64,000 bases of DNA from Polaromonas naphthalenivorans CJ2 (GCF_000015505.1 NC_008757.1:186001-250000), one strand, 5' to 3'. Numbered from the stretch's first letter, positions 41,441 through 50,185 are shown. Translations and numbers: made by a program. Notes: generated by a model not told the origin, from the letters alone.

Positions 41441-42844
41441 ATGACACAAGGAAAATACGCAGGGAACACCGTGCGGGTGGCTCAGATGACAGACTTGCAC
41501 TACTGTGCAACCAACCTTGAAGAATCGGATCGATGCTTCACTGCGGCGGTCACAGATGCGATCGAGAAACAAGTCGATTGCGCCCTGATTACCGGCGACA
41601 GCACCGATCATGCGATGGACGCCCACAGCCCGGCTTTCGTGGCGCTGGCCAAGCAAGTCCAACGGCTTGCCAACCATTGCCCGGTACTCATGCTGCAAGG
41701 CACCTTCAGCCATGAGCCAGTTGGGCTTCTCAAGGTACTTTCTATGGTCGGGGCAAAATTTCCGATCATGATTGCAGAGAAGATCAGCTCGTTCGGATTG
41801 ACCAAGTCGAAAGGGTTTGAACTGATCATCCCCAACAACGACTATCGCCTGGTATGCACGGCTATACCGACGCTCAACAAAGCCGATATTGCGGCCATGA
41901 CCGAGGACAGTGTGGGCGCTGCGGCAGAAGAAGCAGGGCGGATCATTTCGGACCTCCTGGCCAGCCTGGCGCCTATGAACAGGGCCCTGCGCCTACAGGG
42001 AATTGCGTCGATGGTGATCAGCCACGGCACGGTGATGAACTGCCTGACAGAGCACGGCGTGCCCATGGCGGGTTTTGACCACGAGTTCACGGCCGGCTCG
42101 CTATTTTCAGCGGGCGCGGACGCCGTAGCGCTGGGTCACATTCACAAGCATCAATCCTGGGAGAGTGATACGCAGGGATTTCGCCAGACCATTGCCTACG
42201 GGGGCTCAATCGGGAGATTTCACTACGGCGAAGAAGATGCGAAGGTTTGGCTGGAATGGCACATGACAAGCGGTCAGGCTTCGTTTGTGGCTTATGAAAC
42301 GCCGGCTCGTCGAACAATCGATATTTTCTTTGACGGCCCGCCGGACATGGAAAAAATCCGTGCAGCTGCTGCTCAATGCGAAGGCGCCTTTGTTCGCGTT
42401 CGCTATGAGGTGGACGCAGAGCACAAGCAAAGCGTTGACCGCAATGCCATCAAAGCCATCCTCGGGTCAGCCTTGCACATCCAAATTGAAGGGACAACGC
42501 TGGCTATCGAGCGGGTGCGGGCCAAAGGCATCAGTACAGAACCATCGCTGGTCGGGAAACTTGAAAAGTGGTGCGAGGCAACTGGTACCAAAGTCGGCAT
42601 CCTGCCAGAGATGCTGACCATGATTCAGAACCAGGACGCTCAAGCGCTGGTGGACAGTACGATGAAACGGATCATGCAGCAGGTGATGCCAGTGGCTGAA
42701 AAGCCCATTGAAACCGCTGCAGCTGAACCAGCCAAGCTTGCCACGGCGCCAGTTCCAATTCCAAAAGTTGATGTCAAAAAAGAAACGATGAGTCGCGGTT
42801 TCTTTGAAGATGACTTGGCGATTGAGGATCGCACGCTATTTTGA
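41441..42844 (+). CDS. SbcD-like metallophosphoesterase (DNA repair nuclease subunit)
   Basis: A 467-residue protein with a calcineurin-like phosphoesterase domain: QMTDLHY (metal site I), ITGDSTDHA (GDxxD), MLQGTFSHE in place of GNHD/E, MVISHGTVM and ALGHIHKHQ (GHxH). The C-terminal 200 residues have no clear motif. In SbcCD/Mre11-Rad50 complexes this subunit carries the nuclease site. Two genes downstream is an SbcC-like ATPase, so they probably form an element-encoded SbcCD-like complex. Confidence 0.85.
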   Translation: MTQGKYAGNTVRVAQMTDLHYCATNLEESDRCFTAAVTDAIEKQVDCALITGDSTDHAMDAHSPAFVALAKQVQRLANHCPVLMLQGTFSHEPVGLLKVLSMVGAKFPIMIAEKISSFGLTKSKGFELIIPNNDYRLVCTAIPTLNKADIAAMTEDSVGAAAEEAGRIISDLLASLAPMNRALRLQGIASMVISHGTVMNCLTEHGVPMAGFDHEFTAGSLFSAGADAVALGHIHKHQSWESDTQGFRQTIAYGGSIGRFHYGEEDAKVWLEWHMTSGQASFVAYETPARRTIDIFFDGPPDMEKIRAAAAQCEGAFVRVRYEVDAEHKQSVDRNAIKAILGSALHIQIEGTTLAIERVRAKGISTEPSLVGKLEKWCEATGTKVGILPEMLTMIQNQDAQALVDSTMKRIMQQVMPVAEKPIETAAAEPAKLATAPVPIPKVDVKKETMSRGFFEDDLAIEDRTLF

Positions 42845-42879
42845 TGCCGTAATCAGCCGGAAGGCTTCTTGCGCAAACC

Positions 42880-42994
42880 CCAAAACCCTTTGCTTCGCAG
42901 CAGGGGGTTTTTCTTTGTCTCGCAGGCAAAGAAAAGCCTCAAGTCCATTCCTTTTTAACTACGTCGCTATGACGAATGAAGGAAATCTTTGAAT
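42880..42994 (+). promoter_or_regulatory. Tandem-hairpin leader, stem-3 twin of the 26496 leader
   Basis: Stem 1 AACCC/GGGTT with a TTCG-like loop; stem 2 TTTTTCTTTG/CAAAGAAAAG; CCTTTTTAACTACG; stem 3 GTC/GAC; GAATGAAGGAA before ATG 42995. Confidence 0.7.
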
Positions 42995-43213
42995 ATGCCA
43001 CCCACTCAAAACGCAACAACACTCGGCCAATTTCTCTCGACCGACACCACTGCAGCGCTCGAAAAGCGTCGCAGCCGGTTGCAGCATTTGCTGCTCACCT
43101 CGGCAGCAACTTTCGAGGCGCGTGAACGCATCGAAAGCTATACGGTTCAAATCGATTTCGAACTCATGGAGCGGGTTGCAGTGCAGGAACCTGAAACAGG
43201 CCGATGGCATTGA
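42995..43213 (+). CDS. Small unknown protein
   Basis: A 72-residue frame from ATG 42995, MPPTQNATTLGQFLSTDTTA..., helical, ending PETGRWH, preceded by the leader's GAAGGAA. Its last 50 bases overlap the 3' end of the convergent gene at 43164-43517. No family recognised. Confidence 0.5.
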   Translation: MPPTQNATTLGQFLSTDTTAALEKRRSRLQHLLLTSAATFEARERIESYTVQIDFELMERVAVQEPETGRWH

Positions 43214-43517
43214 TGCGTTCGAGTTTGGTTAGCAGCACTTCGCATTCCTCGCTGTCCTCAAGGATCGCAAGGATGCTCCTGTTAACCAGGCTGTTGGCAT
43301 CTGGACGCGACTTTAAACGTTCAATGAACAGGGCGTTGAACGTCTCAAAATCAATGCGCTTGCCCAACAAGGCCAGCGCCTCTTTGAATTCATCTTCAGA
43401 AAAACTGCATGGGACAGACAGAAGCCTTTGAAAAAGCTTTTCTCTGTCCCCTGTGGACCTCGATGGGGCTGCCAGGTTCGCCGTATTATCAATCAGCAGT
43501 TTGATGTGTTGTGCCAT
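43164..43517 (-). CDS. Small unknown protein
   Basis: A 117-residue minus-strand frame, MAQHIKLLIDNTANLAAPSR..., with FKEALALLGKRIDFETFNAL as a natural-looking helical segment. It is the only minus-strand gene between the SbcD- and SbcC-like genes and could be a small accessory protein. No family recognised. Confidence 0.5.
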   Translation of the reverse strand: MAQHIKLLIDNTANLAAPSRSTGDREKLFQRLLSVPCSFSEDEFKEALALLGKRIDFETFNALFIERLKSRPDANSLVNRSILAILEDSEECEVLLTKLERINAIGLFQVPALQPAP

Positions 43518-43819
43518 AAAACCAGCTTATCACCGGCCTTTTGAAGTGCAACTATTCAAATTGAAACCGGTTGCGTTCACTGAGCCCACATTGAAGTGTG
43601 GAATTCAATACTTAACGTGTTCGCATTTACCATGTCATTGCTGGGCCTAAAGCCTCAAAATACAACCCTCTACACCTGTAGTACAAATTTCTCATCCACG
43701 CTGTGGACTGGTTGCACTGAAGTTGATCTTTCTGCGAAAAGACGAATGCCTGTTGAGGCATCCGCCTTCTCGTCGCGAGGAGCTTTCCGAATTTAATTCA
43801 TTAATTTGGAAGGAATTTT
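43518..43819. other. Intergenic region upstream of the SbcC-like gene
   Basis: A divergent promoter region. A hairpin GAATGCC/GGCATCC (about 43741-43763) flanked by TCGTC/GACGA parts resembles leader stems; GGAAGGAA gives the ribosome binding site of the SbcC-like gene. Nothing else is recognised. Confidence 0.4.
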
Positions 43820-46252
43820 ATGCAAGTCAATAAACTCATGCTTGAGCATTTCGAGGGAATCGAAAGAGGTCGCGGCAAGGATCGCATTGAGGTGGACTTC
43901 ACGAAAGTCAATCCCAATGCAAAACTGGTGGCGCTGTTCGGTCCCAACGGAAGCTGTAAAACTACTCTGATGGACAACATGCACCCCTACCGGGTCATGC
44001 CATCGAGAGCGACTTCACCAACCCCCACGGCGTTCAGCTACTACCTTCACGTCATACCAGGCAAAAATGCGCTGAAAGATATTTTCTGGTCCCACAAGGG
44101 CCGTGAATTTCGCAGCGTCATTCGAATTCGGACAACGGGAAAGACGAATAAGCAAGAGTGCTACCTGACCGAAAGGGTGGGTGAAGACTTCTTGCCCTAT
44201 GAGGACACCACCGGGCTGGTTAGTGATGGCAAAACCGATACCTATGACCGCGCAGTAGAAGCCATTCTCGGGAAACCGGAAGTGTTTTTTGCCACGCAGT
44301 TCAGTGCCCAGGGAAAAAAGCCGATCAGCACCATGACTGCTGGTGAAGTCAAAGCCCTCATGGCCGCGATGCTGATTATGGGCAGCTTCAAAACGCTTTC
44401 TGAAAAAGCCAATGAAGTGGTCAAGGGTCTGAAGCCGCACCTCAGCGCATTTCAGTCGCAATTGCTTCCTCTTGAGACGAAAATTCTCAAGGAACAGTCG
44501 CTGATTGAACTGCGCGGTAACCTGCAGCGCGAGATGCAAGTCAATGCTGAAAAAGTTTTGCGGCAAAAGTCGCTCATCAAGGAAGGCAGTGCAACGCTGT
44601 CGGCCTTGGAGCTCAAGCTGTCCCAGCAAGAAAGCGTGCTGGCCCAGCGGTCGTCGCTGCAAATGCAGCTCGGATCAGTCGTGTCTCAAAATGCGGCTGA
44701 ACTGGCTGCCTTCGAAGCGAAGCAGGTTGCCGAAAGAAAATCAGTGGAGGCGGCCGATCAAAATAGCCGCAATGCTGTACGGGTCGCGCAGTCTGCATAT
44801 GACGATGCTTCGCTTCGGGTCACCGAGACGATGGCAGTCATCGCTACCGAGAAAGAGATTGAGCAAGCGCGGGTTTTTCACCAAACCAACGTGCCGGTTC
44901 TTAACAGGCTTCGGGGCCAGCAGACTGATTTGTATGTGGACATCAACAAGTTCAATGAGCTCACCCAATTGGTAGCCAAAATGCGTGAAAGCTTTGCAGC
45001 TGACAGGCAAACGGGCATTGCCATGAGTGAGGCGGTTGAAACGGCCAGACAGATAGCGGCCTTGATCGGTGAGGTGCCATGTGCGGGTCACCGTTTTTCG
45101 GGTTCGTGCAAGCTTCTAGCCGAAGCGAACGGAGCTGCTGTTGGCTTGGCGGGCAGGCAAGCCAAGGTCGTCGAGTTGAGAACCCGCCTTCAGGGGGATC
45201 AGGTCAGGATCAAAAACAACAATGCAGAGCTGCAGCGCCTGATTCAGGTCAATGCTGAGAGGGAGGTACTGTTGGGCAAGATCGCAGCCCTTGAGCTTGC
45301 CTTGAGTAATGCAAAAGCCGTCCTGAAAGGGGCTCCTGCGCTTGAAAAAGCAAAGCAGCAACTCGATAGCTACCGGCAGTCTGCGTTACAAGCAAAGTCT
45401 GACCTTGCCAATGCAAAGACCATTCACACAGCAGCTCTGGGAGCGGTGAACAACATCCTGGCCAAGCAGCAAGGTGATAAGTCGATATTCATGTCTGTTC
45501 TCTACAAGGAAAAGGACAGGATTCAATCGGCCATCAGCGAGTTGCCGGTCCTCATCCAGGACTATGAAGTCAACGAGGCAAGGAAGGCTTGGCAATATGC
45601 CGAGCTGATGCTGGAGAACGAAGAGAAATTGCGCGACGGGCTGGTCAGTCGTTTCAATAATGTGGTTTTATCCATCAGTGATATAGCTGCTTCAAATGCA
45701 AAAATATCGCAAGTCACCTCTGTGTGCGATGCAATTTCCAATGAGATTTCTCAGTGGAGTTTGTTGTCGCGTGCGATGGGAAACGATGGGATTATTGCCA
45801 TGTCAATCGATGACGCGGGACCCGAGATCAGCGCTTTGTGCAATTCATTGCTCAAGGACTGCGCGGGCGGTCGATTCAATATCAGCTTGAGCACGCAGGC
45901 CGCTACGGCTGGCGGAACGCTGAAGGAAGCCTTTCTCATCAACGTCGAGGACGTGGTGCGCGGTGGCGAGCCGACAGAGCTGAACTTTATGTCCGGTGGC
46001 GAAAAAGTTTGGATCAACGAATGCCTTGTAAGAGCGATGGCGCTGTACATGTCGCAAACGACGGCATCAAGCTTCAAGACCCTCTTCAGCGATGAGGCGG
46101 ACGGTCCCCTGGACCCTGAGCGCAAACGGCAATACATGGCGATGAAACGCACTGTACTTGAACGTGGCGGTTATGACCGTGAATTCATCATTACCCAGAC
46201 ACCCGAGCTTTTGCTTATGTGTGACCAGGTGATCGATGTGACAAAACTTTAA
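43820..46252 (+). CDS. SbcC/Rad50-like ATPase
   Basis: An 810-residue SMC-family ATPase. Its P-loop reads LFGPNGSCKTT (41-49); Cys46 stands where nearly all P-loops have the glycine before the lysine. A long coiled coil spans about 190-640, with a central CAGHRFSGSC region (about 420) as a possible hook. The C-terminal half has LNFMSGGEKVWI (signature) and LFSDEADGPLDP (Walker B and D-loop). It is shorter than E. coli SbcC (1048). Probable partner of the SbcD-like protein in end processing of element DNA. Confidence 0.85.
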   Translation: MQVNKLMLEHFEGIERGRGKDRIEVDFTKVNPNAKLVALFGPNGSCKTTLMDNMHPYRVMPSRATSPTPTAFSYYLHVIPGKNALKDIFWSHKGREFRSVIRIRTTGKTNKQECYLTERVGEDFLPYEDTTGLVSDGKTDTYDRAVEAILGKPEVFFATQFSAQGKKPISTMTAGEVKALMAAMLIMGSFKTLSEKANEVVKGLKPHLSAFQSQLLPLETKILKEQSLIELRGNLQREMQVNAEKVLRQKSLIKEGSATLSALELKLSQQESVLAQRSSLQMQLGSVVSQNAAELAAFEAKQVAERKSVEAADQNSRNAVRVAQSAYDDASLRVTETMAVIATEKEIEQARVFHQTNVPVLNRLRGQQTDLYVDINKFNELTQLVAKMRESFAADRQTGIAMSEAVETARQIAALIGEVPCAGHRFSGSCKLLAEANGAAVGLAGRQAKVVELRTRLQGDQVRIKNNNAELQRLIQVNAEREVLLGKIAALELALSNAKAVLKGAPALEKAKQQLDSYRQSALQAKSDLANAKTIHTAALGAVNNILAKQQGDKSIFMSVLYKEKDRIQSAISELPVLIQDYEVNEARKAWQYAELMLENEEKLRDGLVSRFNNVVLSISDIAASNAKISQVTSVCDAISNEISQWSLLSRAMGNDGIIAMSIDDAGPEISALCNSLLKDCAGGRFNISLSTQAATAGGTLKEAFLINVEDVVRGGEPTELNFMSGGEKVWINECLVRAMALYMSQTTASSFKTLFSDEADGPLDPERKRQYMAMKRTVLERGGYDREFIITQTPELLLMCDQVIDVTKL

Positions 46253-46263
46253 GGAAATACGGA

Positions 46264-46374
46264 CAGGCTGTGAAGCCTTTCCACTGCCGTTCCGAGTGAC
46301 GGCAGTGGAAAGGGTGTACGCCCTTTGCCTTTTTTTTGGTTCAAACCAATTTTGAATGAAAGGCATAGGAAATT
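46264..46374 (+). promoter_or_regulatory. Tandem-hairpin leader
   Basis: Stem 1 AGGCT/AGCCT; stem 2 CCTTTCCACTGCCGT/ACGGCAGTGGAAAGG (15 bp); CTTTTTTTT; stem 3 TTCAAA/TTTGAA; GAAAGG 11 bases before ATG 46375. Confidence 0.7.
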
Positions 46375-46953
46375 ATGGAAACAGCAGCCGTACAGGTCAG
46401 TGATTTTTTTGCAGGGACTCTGGCGTATGTGCCAACCCACAAACAAAACGAATTAAAAAAATGCGCTCCATTTGGTATCGAGGAAGTCGAGCTAATGCTG
46501 CCGTCATTCCCGGAAGTGATGGTCGCTGATATGGAGCTTTGCTTTCAGCGCTATCGACGCGTGAAAGTAAATAAGGATGAAGTTGACGAAGACGGGGAAT
46601 TCATGGATAAGGCGAAATATTATGCCGAGAACGGGGAAATGCCTAAGTCGCAAAGAAAATCTGCGGCTAGCGCCAATCTATTTGGAGCTTCAAAAGGGAA
46701 AGCTACAGCACTCCAAAAGCAGTTTTATGAGTGCATTGCATGGCTTTTCGATATTTACGAATCCGAATGCAGGATTCCGTTTGAACAGGCTTGCCTGAAT
46801 CTCGCAATGGAGCCTGAACTAATCCGCAACACCGTATCAGCTGCATTCAGTGACGACATCCGTGAGTTCATCTTGATGTATTCCTACGCAAATCCAATGG
46901 ATGCAAAACGTGTGCAGCGATGCATGCGTGGTTACATCAACTTCTACAACTGA
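46375..46953 (+). CDS. Unknown protein
   Basis: A 192-residue protein, METAAVQVSDFFAGTLAYVP.... Segments such as FYECIAWLFDIYESECRIPFE and FILMYSYANPMDAKRVQRCM are helical and natural. No family recognised. It is followed by a small membrane-protein gene seven bases on, and together they may form an operon. Confidence 0.6.
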   Translation: METAAVQVSDFFAGTLAYVPTHKQNELKKCAPFGIEEVELMLPSFPEVMVADMELCFQRYRRVKVNKDEVDEDGEFMDKAKYYAENGEMPKSQRKSAASANLFGASKGKATALQKQFYECIAWLFDIYESECRIPFEQACLNLAMEPELIRNTVSAAFSDDIREFILMYSYANPMDAKRVQRCMRGYINFYN

Positions 46954-46959
46954 TGACTC

Positions 46960-47088
46960 ATGAAATCACCTGGTATTTTGGATAAGAAATTTACGATCAA
47001 CTGGGCAAAGCTTGGCTTGCTGTTGATATTTTTTCCGTTCTTTTTTGCAGGCTACATCCTGTATTTCATTTGGAAGCGAGTGAAATAA
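46960..47088 (+). CDS. 42-residue single-pass membrane protein
   Basis: ATG 46960 to TAA 47088: MKSPGILDKKFTINWAKLGL followed by a strongly hydrophobic segment (LLIFFPFFFAGYILYFIW) and a basic KRVK tail. The compact charge-hydrophobic-charge layout is typical of real small membrane proteins. It starts six bases after the preceding stop codon. Confidence 0.55.
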   Translation: MKSPGILDKKFTINWAKLGLLLIFFPFFFAGYILYFIWKRVK

Positions 47089-47102
47089 ATTTATATGAGG
47101 GC

Positions 47103-47189
47103 TTGCCCTCAAAAGAACTCATCCGAGTTTTTTTGAGGTGGTCATTCCATCTTCGATCCTATTTTCTTTAACTAAAGGATTCGAATTTC
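47103..47189 (+). promoter_or_regulatory. Tandem-hairpin leader (compact form)
   Basis: Stem 1 GAGGGC/GCCCTC; stem 2 CTCAAAAGAACTC/GAGTTTTTTTGAG; TTTTCTTTAAC; AAAGGATT before ATG 47190. Stem 3 is reduced or absent. Confidence 0.6.
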
Positions 47190-48113
47190 ATGTCATCACA
47201 ACCTAAACAACCAGCCATCGAGAAAATCTTCCAGATCATCGCTCAGATGACCGGATTCGTCATTGCCACCCTGGTGAACTTCGTCAAAACAGTTTTCAAG
47301 GAAATCGTTACATCAGAGGAAAAACTGATTGATGAAGCTGCCCTGAAGGCCAGCCCCATGCAAACTGCTCAGGCAGTGTCAGAGGGGGGGCATTCAAGCA
47401 CAGTTCCAGAAGCCATTGCAATCGAAGTTGCGGTATCCCACTTGCAAATGCACAGCGGTGTGATCAGAGACGCATCAACCAAGGTCATAAAGCTAAGTTT
47501 ATTTGCGGGCTCAAACCCTCGCATTGAACGCCTGCTGAGTGTGCCTTGCGAAAAGTTGCATTTTCAACGCATCAACTGGCGCTTTGATCGGATTCGGCTT
47601 TCTCATTTCACACCTGAGAAAGCAGCGAAAAGCGATTTGCCTTTCAACTACGAAGGTGCCAAGAAATATTCGCTTGCGGATTTCGATGCAAAAGCCCCAC
47701 ACGGTCACCTGTCCAAGCAAGTTCAAAATTTTGCTGAGATACCTTTCTTATCCAAGGGGGGGTCTCCTGAAAAAGTTAGTTCTCAAGAGGAACAGACGGA
47801 CAACTCAGTTACATCGCCAACAGGCTGTGTGACTGAAGCAGAAGGGACAGTTCTCAGTGCCAGCTCGGTGGTAGTTGCTCCTGAAGGAAAAGCGGAATAC
47901 AGGAGTTTTGCGGTCGTTTTATCTACCGCAACAGGTGATGTGACGTTTCAAGGTGTCGATCTGGAAGTGCAATTCAAAAAATATCACTATTCCATTGGCG
48001 ATCTGGTCAGTATCAAAAAATCTTCCTCGAAATTCGAGTTCACGAAACCCAACAAGAAAAGTGAAACAAGAACAAAAAACGTTTTCATCATTACTGTTCT
48101 TAAAAAAGCGTAG
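47190..48113 (+). CDS. Unknown protein
   Basis: A 307-residue protein. An N-terminal amphipathic stretch (FVIATLVNFVKTVF) is followed by a long acidic/polar region; the C-terminal 90 residues include DVTFQGVDLEVQFKKYHYSI, reminiscent of the GVDL-x-GD repeats in plasmid mobilisation and transfer proteins. That resemblance is weak. It directly precedes ssb. The leader gives its start. Confidence 0.6.
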   Translation: MSSQPKQPAIEKIFQIIAQMTGFVIATLVNFVKTVFKEIVTSEEKLIDEAALKASPMQTAQAVSEGGHSSTVPEAIAIEVAVSHLQMHSGVIRDASTKVIKLSLFAGSNPRIERLLSVPCEKLHFQRINWRFDRIRLSHFTPEKAAKSDLPFNYEGAKKYSLADFDAKAPHGHLSKQVQNFAEIPFLSKGGSPEKVSSQEEQTDNSVTSPTGCVTEAEGTVLSASSVVVAPEGKAEYRSFAVVLSTATGDVTFQGVDLEVQFKKYHYSIGDLVSIKKSSSKFEFTKPNKKSETRTKNVFIITVLKKA

Positions 48114-48179
48114 CCATAACTGCGCATTCAAACCATCCGGCTCTAGTAGCCGGTTTTTAATTCACTAGGAGAAAAAACA

Positions 48180-48824
48180 ATGGCATCAGTCAACAAAGTA
48201 ATCATCGTGGGTAATCTGGGCAAGAACCCTGAAATGCGGAGTTTCCCAAGTGGCGACCAAATCGCCACTGTCACTATTGCCACCACCGACAAATGGAAGG
48301 ACAAGCAGTCCGGCCAGATGAAGGAAGCCACCGAATGGCACCGTGTGGTATTCAACGGCCGTCTGGCAGAAGTTGTCGGCCAGTACCTGCGCAAGGGCTC
48401 GCAGGTCTATGTCGAAGGCAGCCTGCGCACCCGTAAATGGACCGACCAGAGCGGCGTTGAAAAATACACCACTGAAATCCGCGCCGACCAGATGCAAATG
48501 CTGGGAAGTCGCCAGGGTAATGACAACGCCGGCCATGGACAAGATGACGGTGGGGGATATGGTCAGGATGACGGTGGCGGGTATGGGCAGCATCATGGTG
48601 GAGGGTATGAAGAACCTCGCCAGGCTCGCGCACCAGCTCAACGCCCGGCATCAGCACCTGCACCGAGGCCACAAGCACCGGCGCCACGGCAATCAGCACC
48701 GGTACCGTCTCATGCTTCCAGCGGCTTTGACGATATGGATGACGATATTCCTTTTGTCTGTGGGTCCATGTTTTACGACATGACCACCAGCAAATCAAGA
48801 AAGATGGCCCGTTACGACTACTGA
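48180..48824 (+). CDS. ssb: Single-stranded DNA-binding protein with a C-terminal extension
   Basis: A 214-residue SSB. The OB fold (1-105) starts [20 protein letters not shown] and contains [21 protein letters not shown]; a Gly/Pro-rich linker with tandem DDGGGYGQ units follows. The usual acidic tip DDDIPF (187-192), which recruits partners through its free C-terminus in E. coli SSB, is not terminal here; another 22 residues ([16 protein letters not shown]...) follow. AGGAG precedes the ATG. Confidence 0.9.
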   Translation: MASVNKVIIVGNLGKNPEMRSFPSGDQIATVTIATTDKWKDKQSGQMKEATEWHRVVFNGRLAEVVGQYLRKGSQVYVEGSLRTRKWTDQSGVEKYTTEIRADQMQMLGSRQGNDNAGHGQDDGGGYGQDDGGGYGQHHGGGYEEPRQARAPAQRPASAPAPRPQAPAPRQSAPVPSHASSGFDDMDDDIPFVCGSMFYDMTTSKSRKMARYDY

Positions 48825-48897
48825 TCCGTAAGCGTCAAGTTCCAATCGCCTGCGATTGGCCTTGATGTGAACGCTGAAAAGAAACTGCTATGCAGTG

Positions 48898-49003
48898 CAA
48901 ACCTCTCGGGGTTTGCTTATCCGCTTCGTCGAGCGGATAAGCAAAAAACCGAGCAAGGCACGGGTGGTTTTCAAACAAACCCCTTTTTGGGAAAGGAAAC
49001 CAA
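48898..49003 (+). promoter_or_regulatory. Tandem-hairpin leader of the primase-like gene
   Basis: Stem 1 AAACC/GGTTT; stem 2 TTTGCTTATCCGCT/AGCGGATAAGCAAA (14 bp); CCCTTTTTGGGAAAGGAAA merges the tract, a small CCC/GGG stem and the ribosome binding site before ATG 49004. Confidence 0.65.
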
Positions 49004-50029
49004 ATGGCAAGATTAGACCTAAGCAAAGTAGATTGGTACGCAACGCTCCCTCGACTGGGGATCGATCCCAGCACCATTGAAAACCCGAGAAGGCTGGGTC
49101 CATGTCCGATAGAAAATGATGGGAGGACCCGTTTTCGTTTCGTCAACAAAGATGGTCGTGGCAACTGGTTTTGTAACTTCTGCGGAGCAGGCGATGCGGT
49201 CAAACTGGTGGCGCTCGTCAATTCGAAAACTGATGCCGAGGCAATTCTCATGATTCGCGATCTGGACAATGGGCCAGGCATCAAGGGACCGCCTCAACGG
49301 CTAAAACCCATCGTGGAACAGCCAAGGGACGTCACCTGGATACGAAAGCTGCTGCAACAGGTTTGGGATGAAACCAAGCCAATTCAGGGGTCGGCTGTCG
49401 CACTGTACATCGAGCGCCGTGTACCTGGTTTCGATCTGAACTGGCTTTCAAGTTCACTGGCTTACCATCCTGATCTGTACCACGTAGATGAGGTGACCAA
49501 GAAGAAGAATGTTTTTCCCGCGCTTGTCGGACGTGTGACAGGATTGGATGGAACGCCTGTCACGCTGCACAGAACGTATTTATCCAAGGATGGCTTTAAA
49601 GCAGCTGTCTCACCAGGGCAAGTCAAAAAGCAAATGACCGGTGTGGCAACGCTCAAGGGCGAATCCATACGGCTCAATGTGCCTCGCATAAAAACACGCG
49701 TTGCAATCGTGTGTGAAGGCATTGAAACTGGACTTGCGCTGGTGGCCGCCACTAAAAATCGCCATGCGGTTTTTTCCGCGCTCAATGCAGGCAACTTGGC
49801 CAAGTTCATGCTGTCCAGAGCTGAATTTGATTTGTGCATCATCTGCGCAGACAAAGATGTTATGAATATCAAGCACGGCTGGCGACCTGGTGAGCACTTC
49901 GCGGAGATTCTTAGCGAAAAACTCATAAGTGAAGGCTATGCTGTCAAGTTCCGGATTCCGCAAGTTGAGCAAACTGATTTTGCGGATTTATGGATGGATC
50001 GCTGCAAATGGCTCAAGCTTGTGGCTTGA
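49004..50029 (+). CDS. Toprim/zinc-finger primase-like protein
   Basis: A 341-residue protein. The N-terminal zinc region has LGPCPIENDGRTRFRF and WFCNFCGAGDAVKL, a primase CHC2/P4-alpha-type finger in which the second cysteine pair member is missing in the first half (CPIEN rather than CPxC). The C-terminal part is a Toprim domain: VAIVCEGIETGLAL (glutamate motif, about 238) and LCIICADKD (DxD-like, about 283). There is no fused helicase. It could prime element replication or transferred DNA. Own leader and downstream terminator. Confidence 0.82.
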   Translation: MARLDLSKVDWYATLPRLGIDPSTIENPRRLGPCPIENDGRTRFRFVNKDGRGNWFCNFCGAGDAVKLVALVNSKTDAEAILMIRDLDNGPGIKGPPQRLKPIVEQPRDVTWIRKLLQQVWDETKPIQGSAVALYIERRVPGFDLNWLSSSLAYHPDLYHVDEVTKKKNVFPALVGRVTGLDGTPVTLHRTYLSKDGFKAAVSPGQVKKQMTGVATLKGESIRLNVPRIKTRVAIVCEGIETGLALVAATKNRHAVFSALNAGNLAKFMLSRAEFDLCIICADKDVMNIKHGWRPGEHFAEILSEKLISEGYAVKFRIPQVEQTDFADLWMDRCKWLKLVA

Positions 50030-50041
50030 AAGGAAAAAAAT

Positions 50042-50078
50042 CAGCCCGGTGCCTCGTTAAGAGGGGCCGGGCTTTTTT
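50042..50078 (+). terminator. Intrinsic terminator after the primase-like gene
   Basis: AGCCCGG.GCCTC/GAGGGGCCGGGCT with T6, 13 bases after the stop at 50029. Confidence 0.8.
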
Positions 50079-50159
50079 ACGCCTGTACTTTTAAAACCTG
50101 GCGATGGATTTTAGGTGTTTTCTTCTAATCGATGACGTTTTTTAGGTGGCCATAAATTT

Positions 50160-50185
50160 ACAGGCGGCCTAATTAGGCCGCCTGT
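50160..50185. repeat. CCTAATTAGG-centred palindrome, copy 5
   Basis: 26-bp palindrome with arms ACAGGCGG/CCGCCTGT, the longest copy. It contains the TAA stop of the minus-strand gene 50173-50547. Confidence 0.85.

Noticed and set aside
47511..47726. Antisense frame in the 307-residue gene
   Set aside because: Shadow with no start signal.
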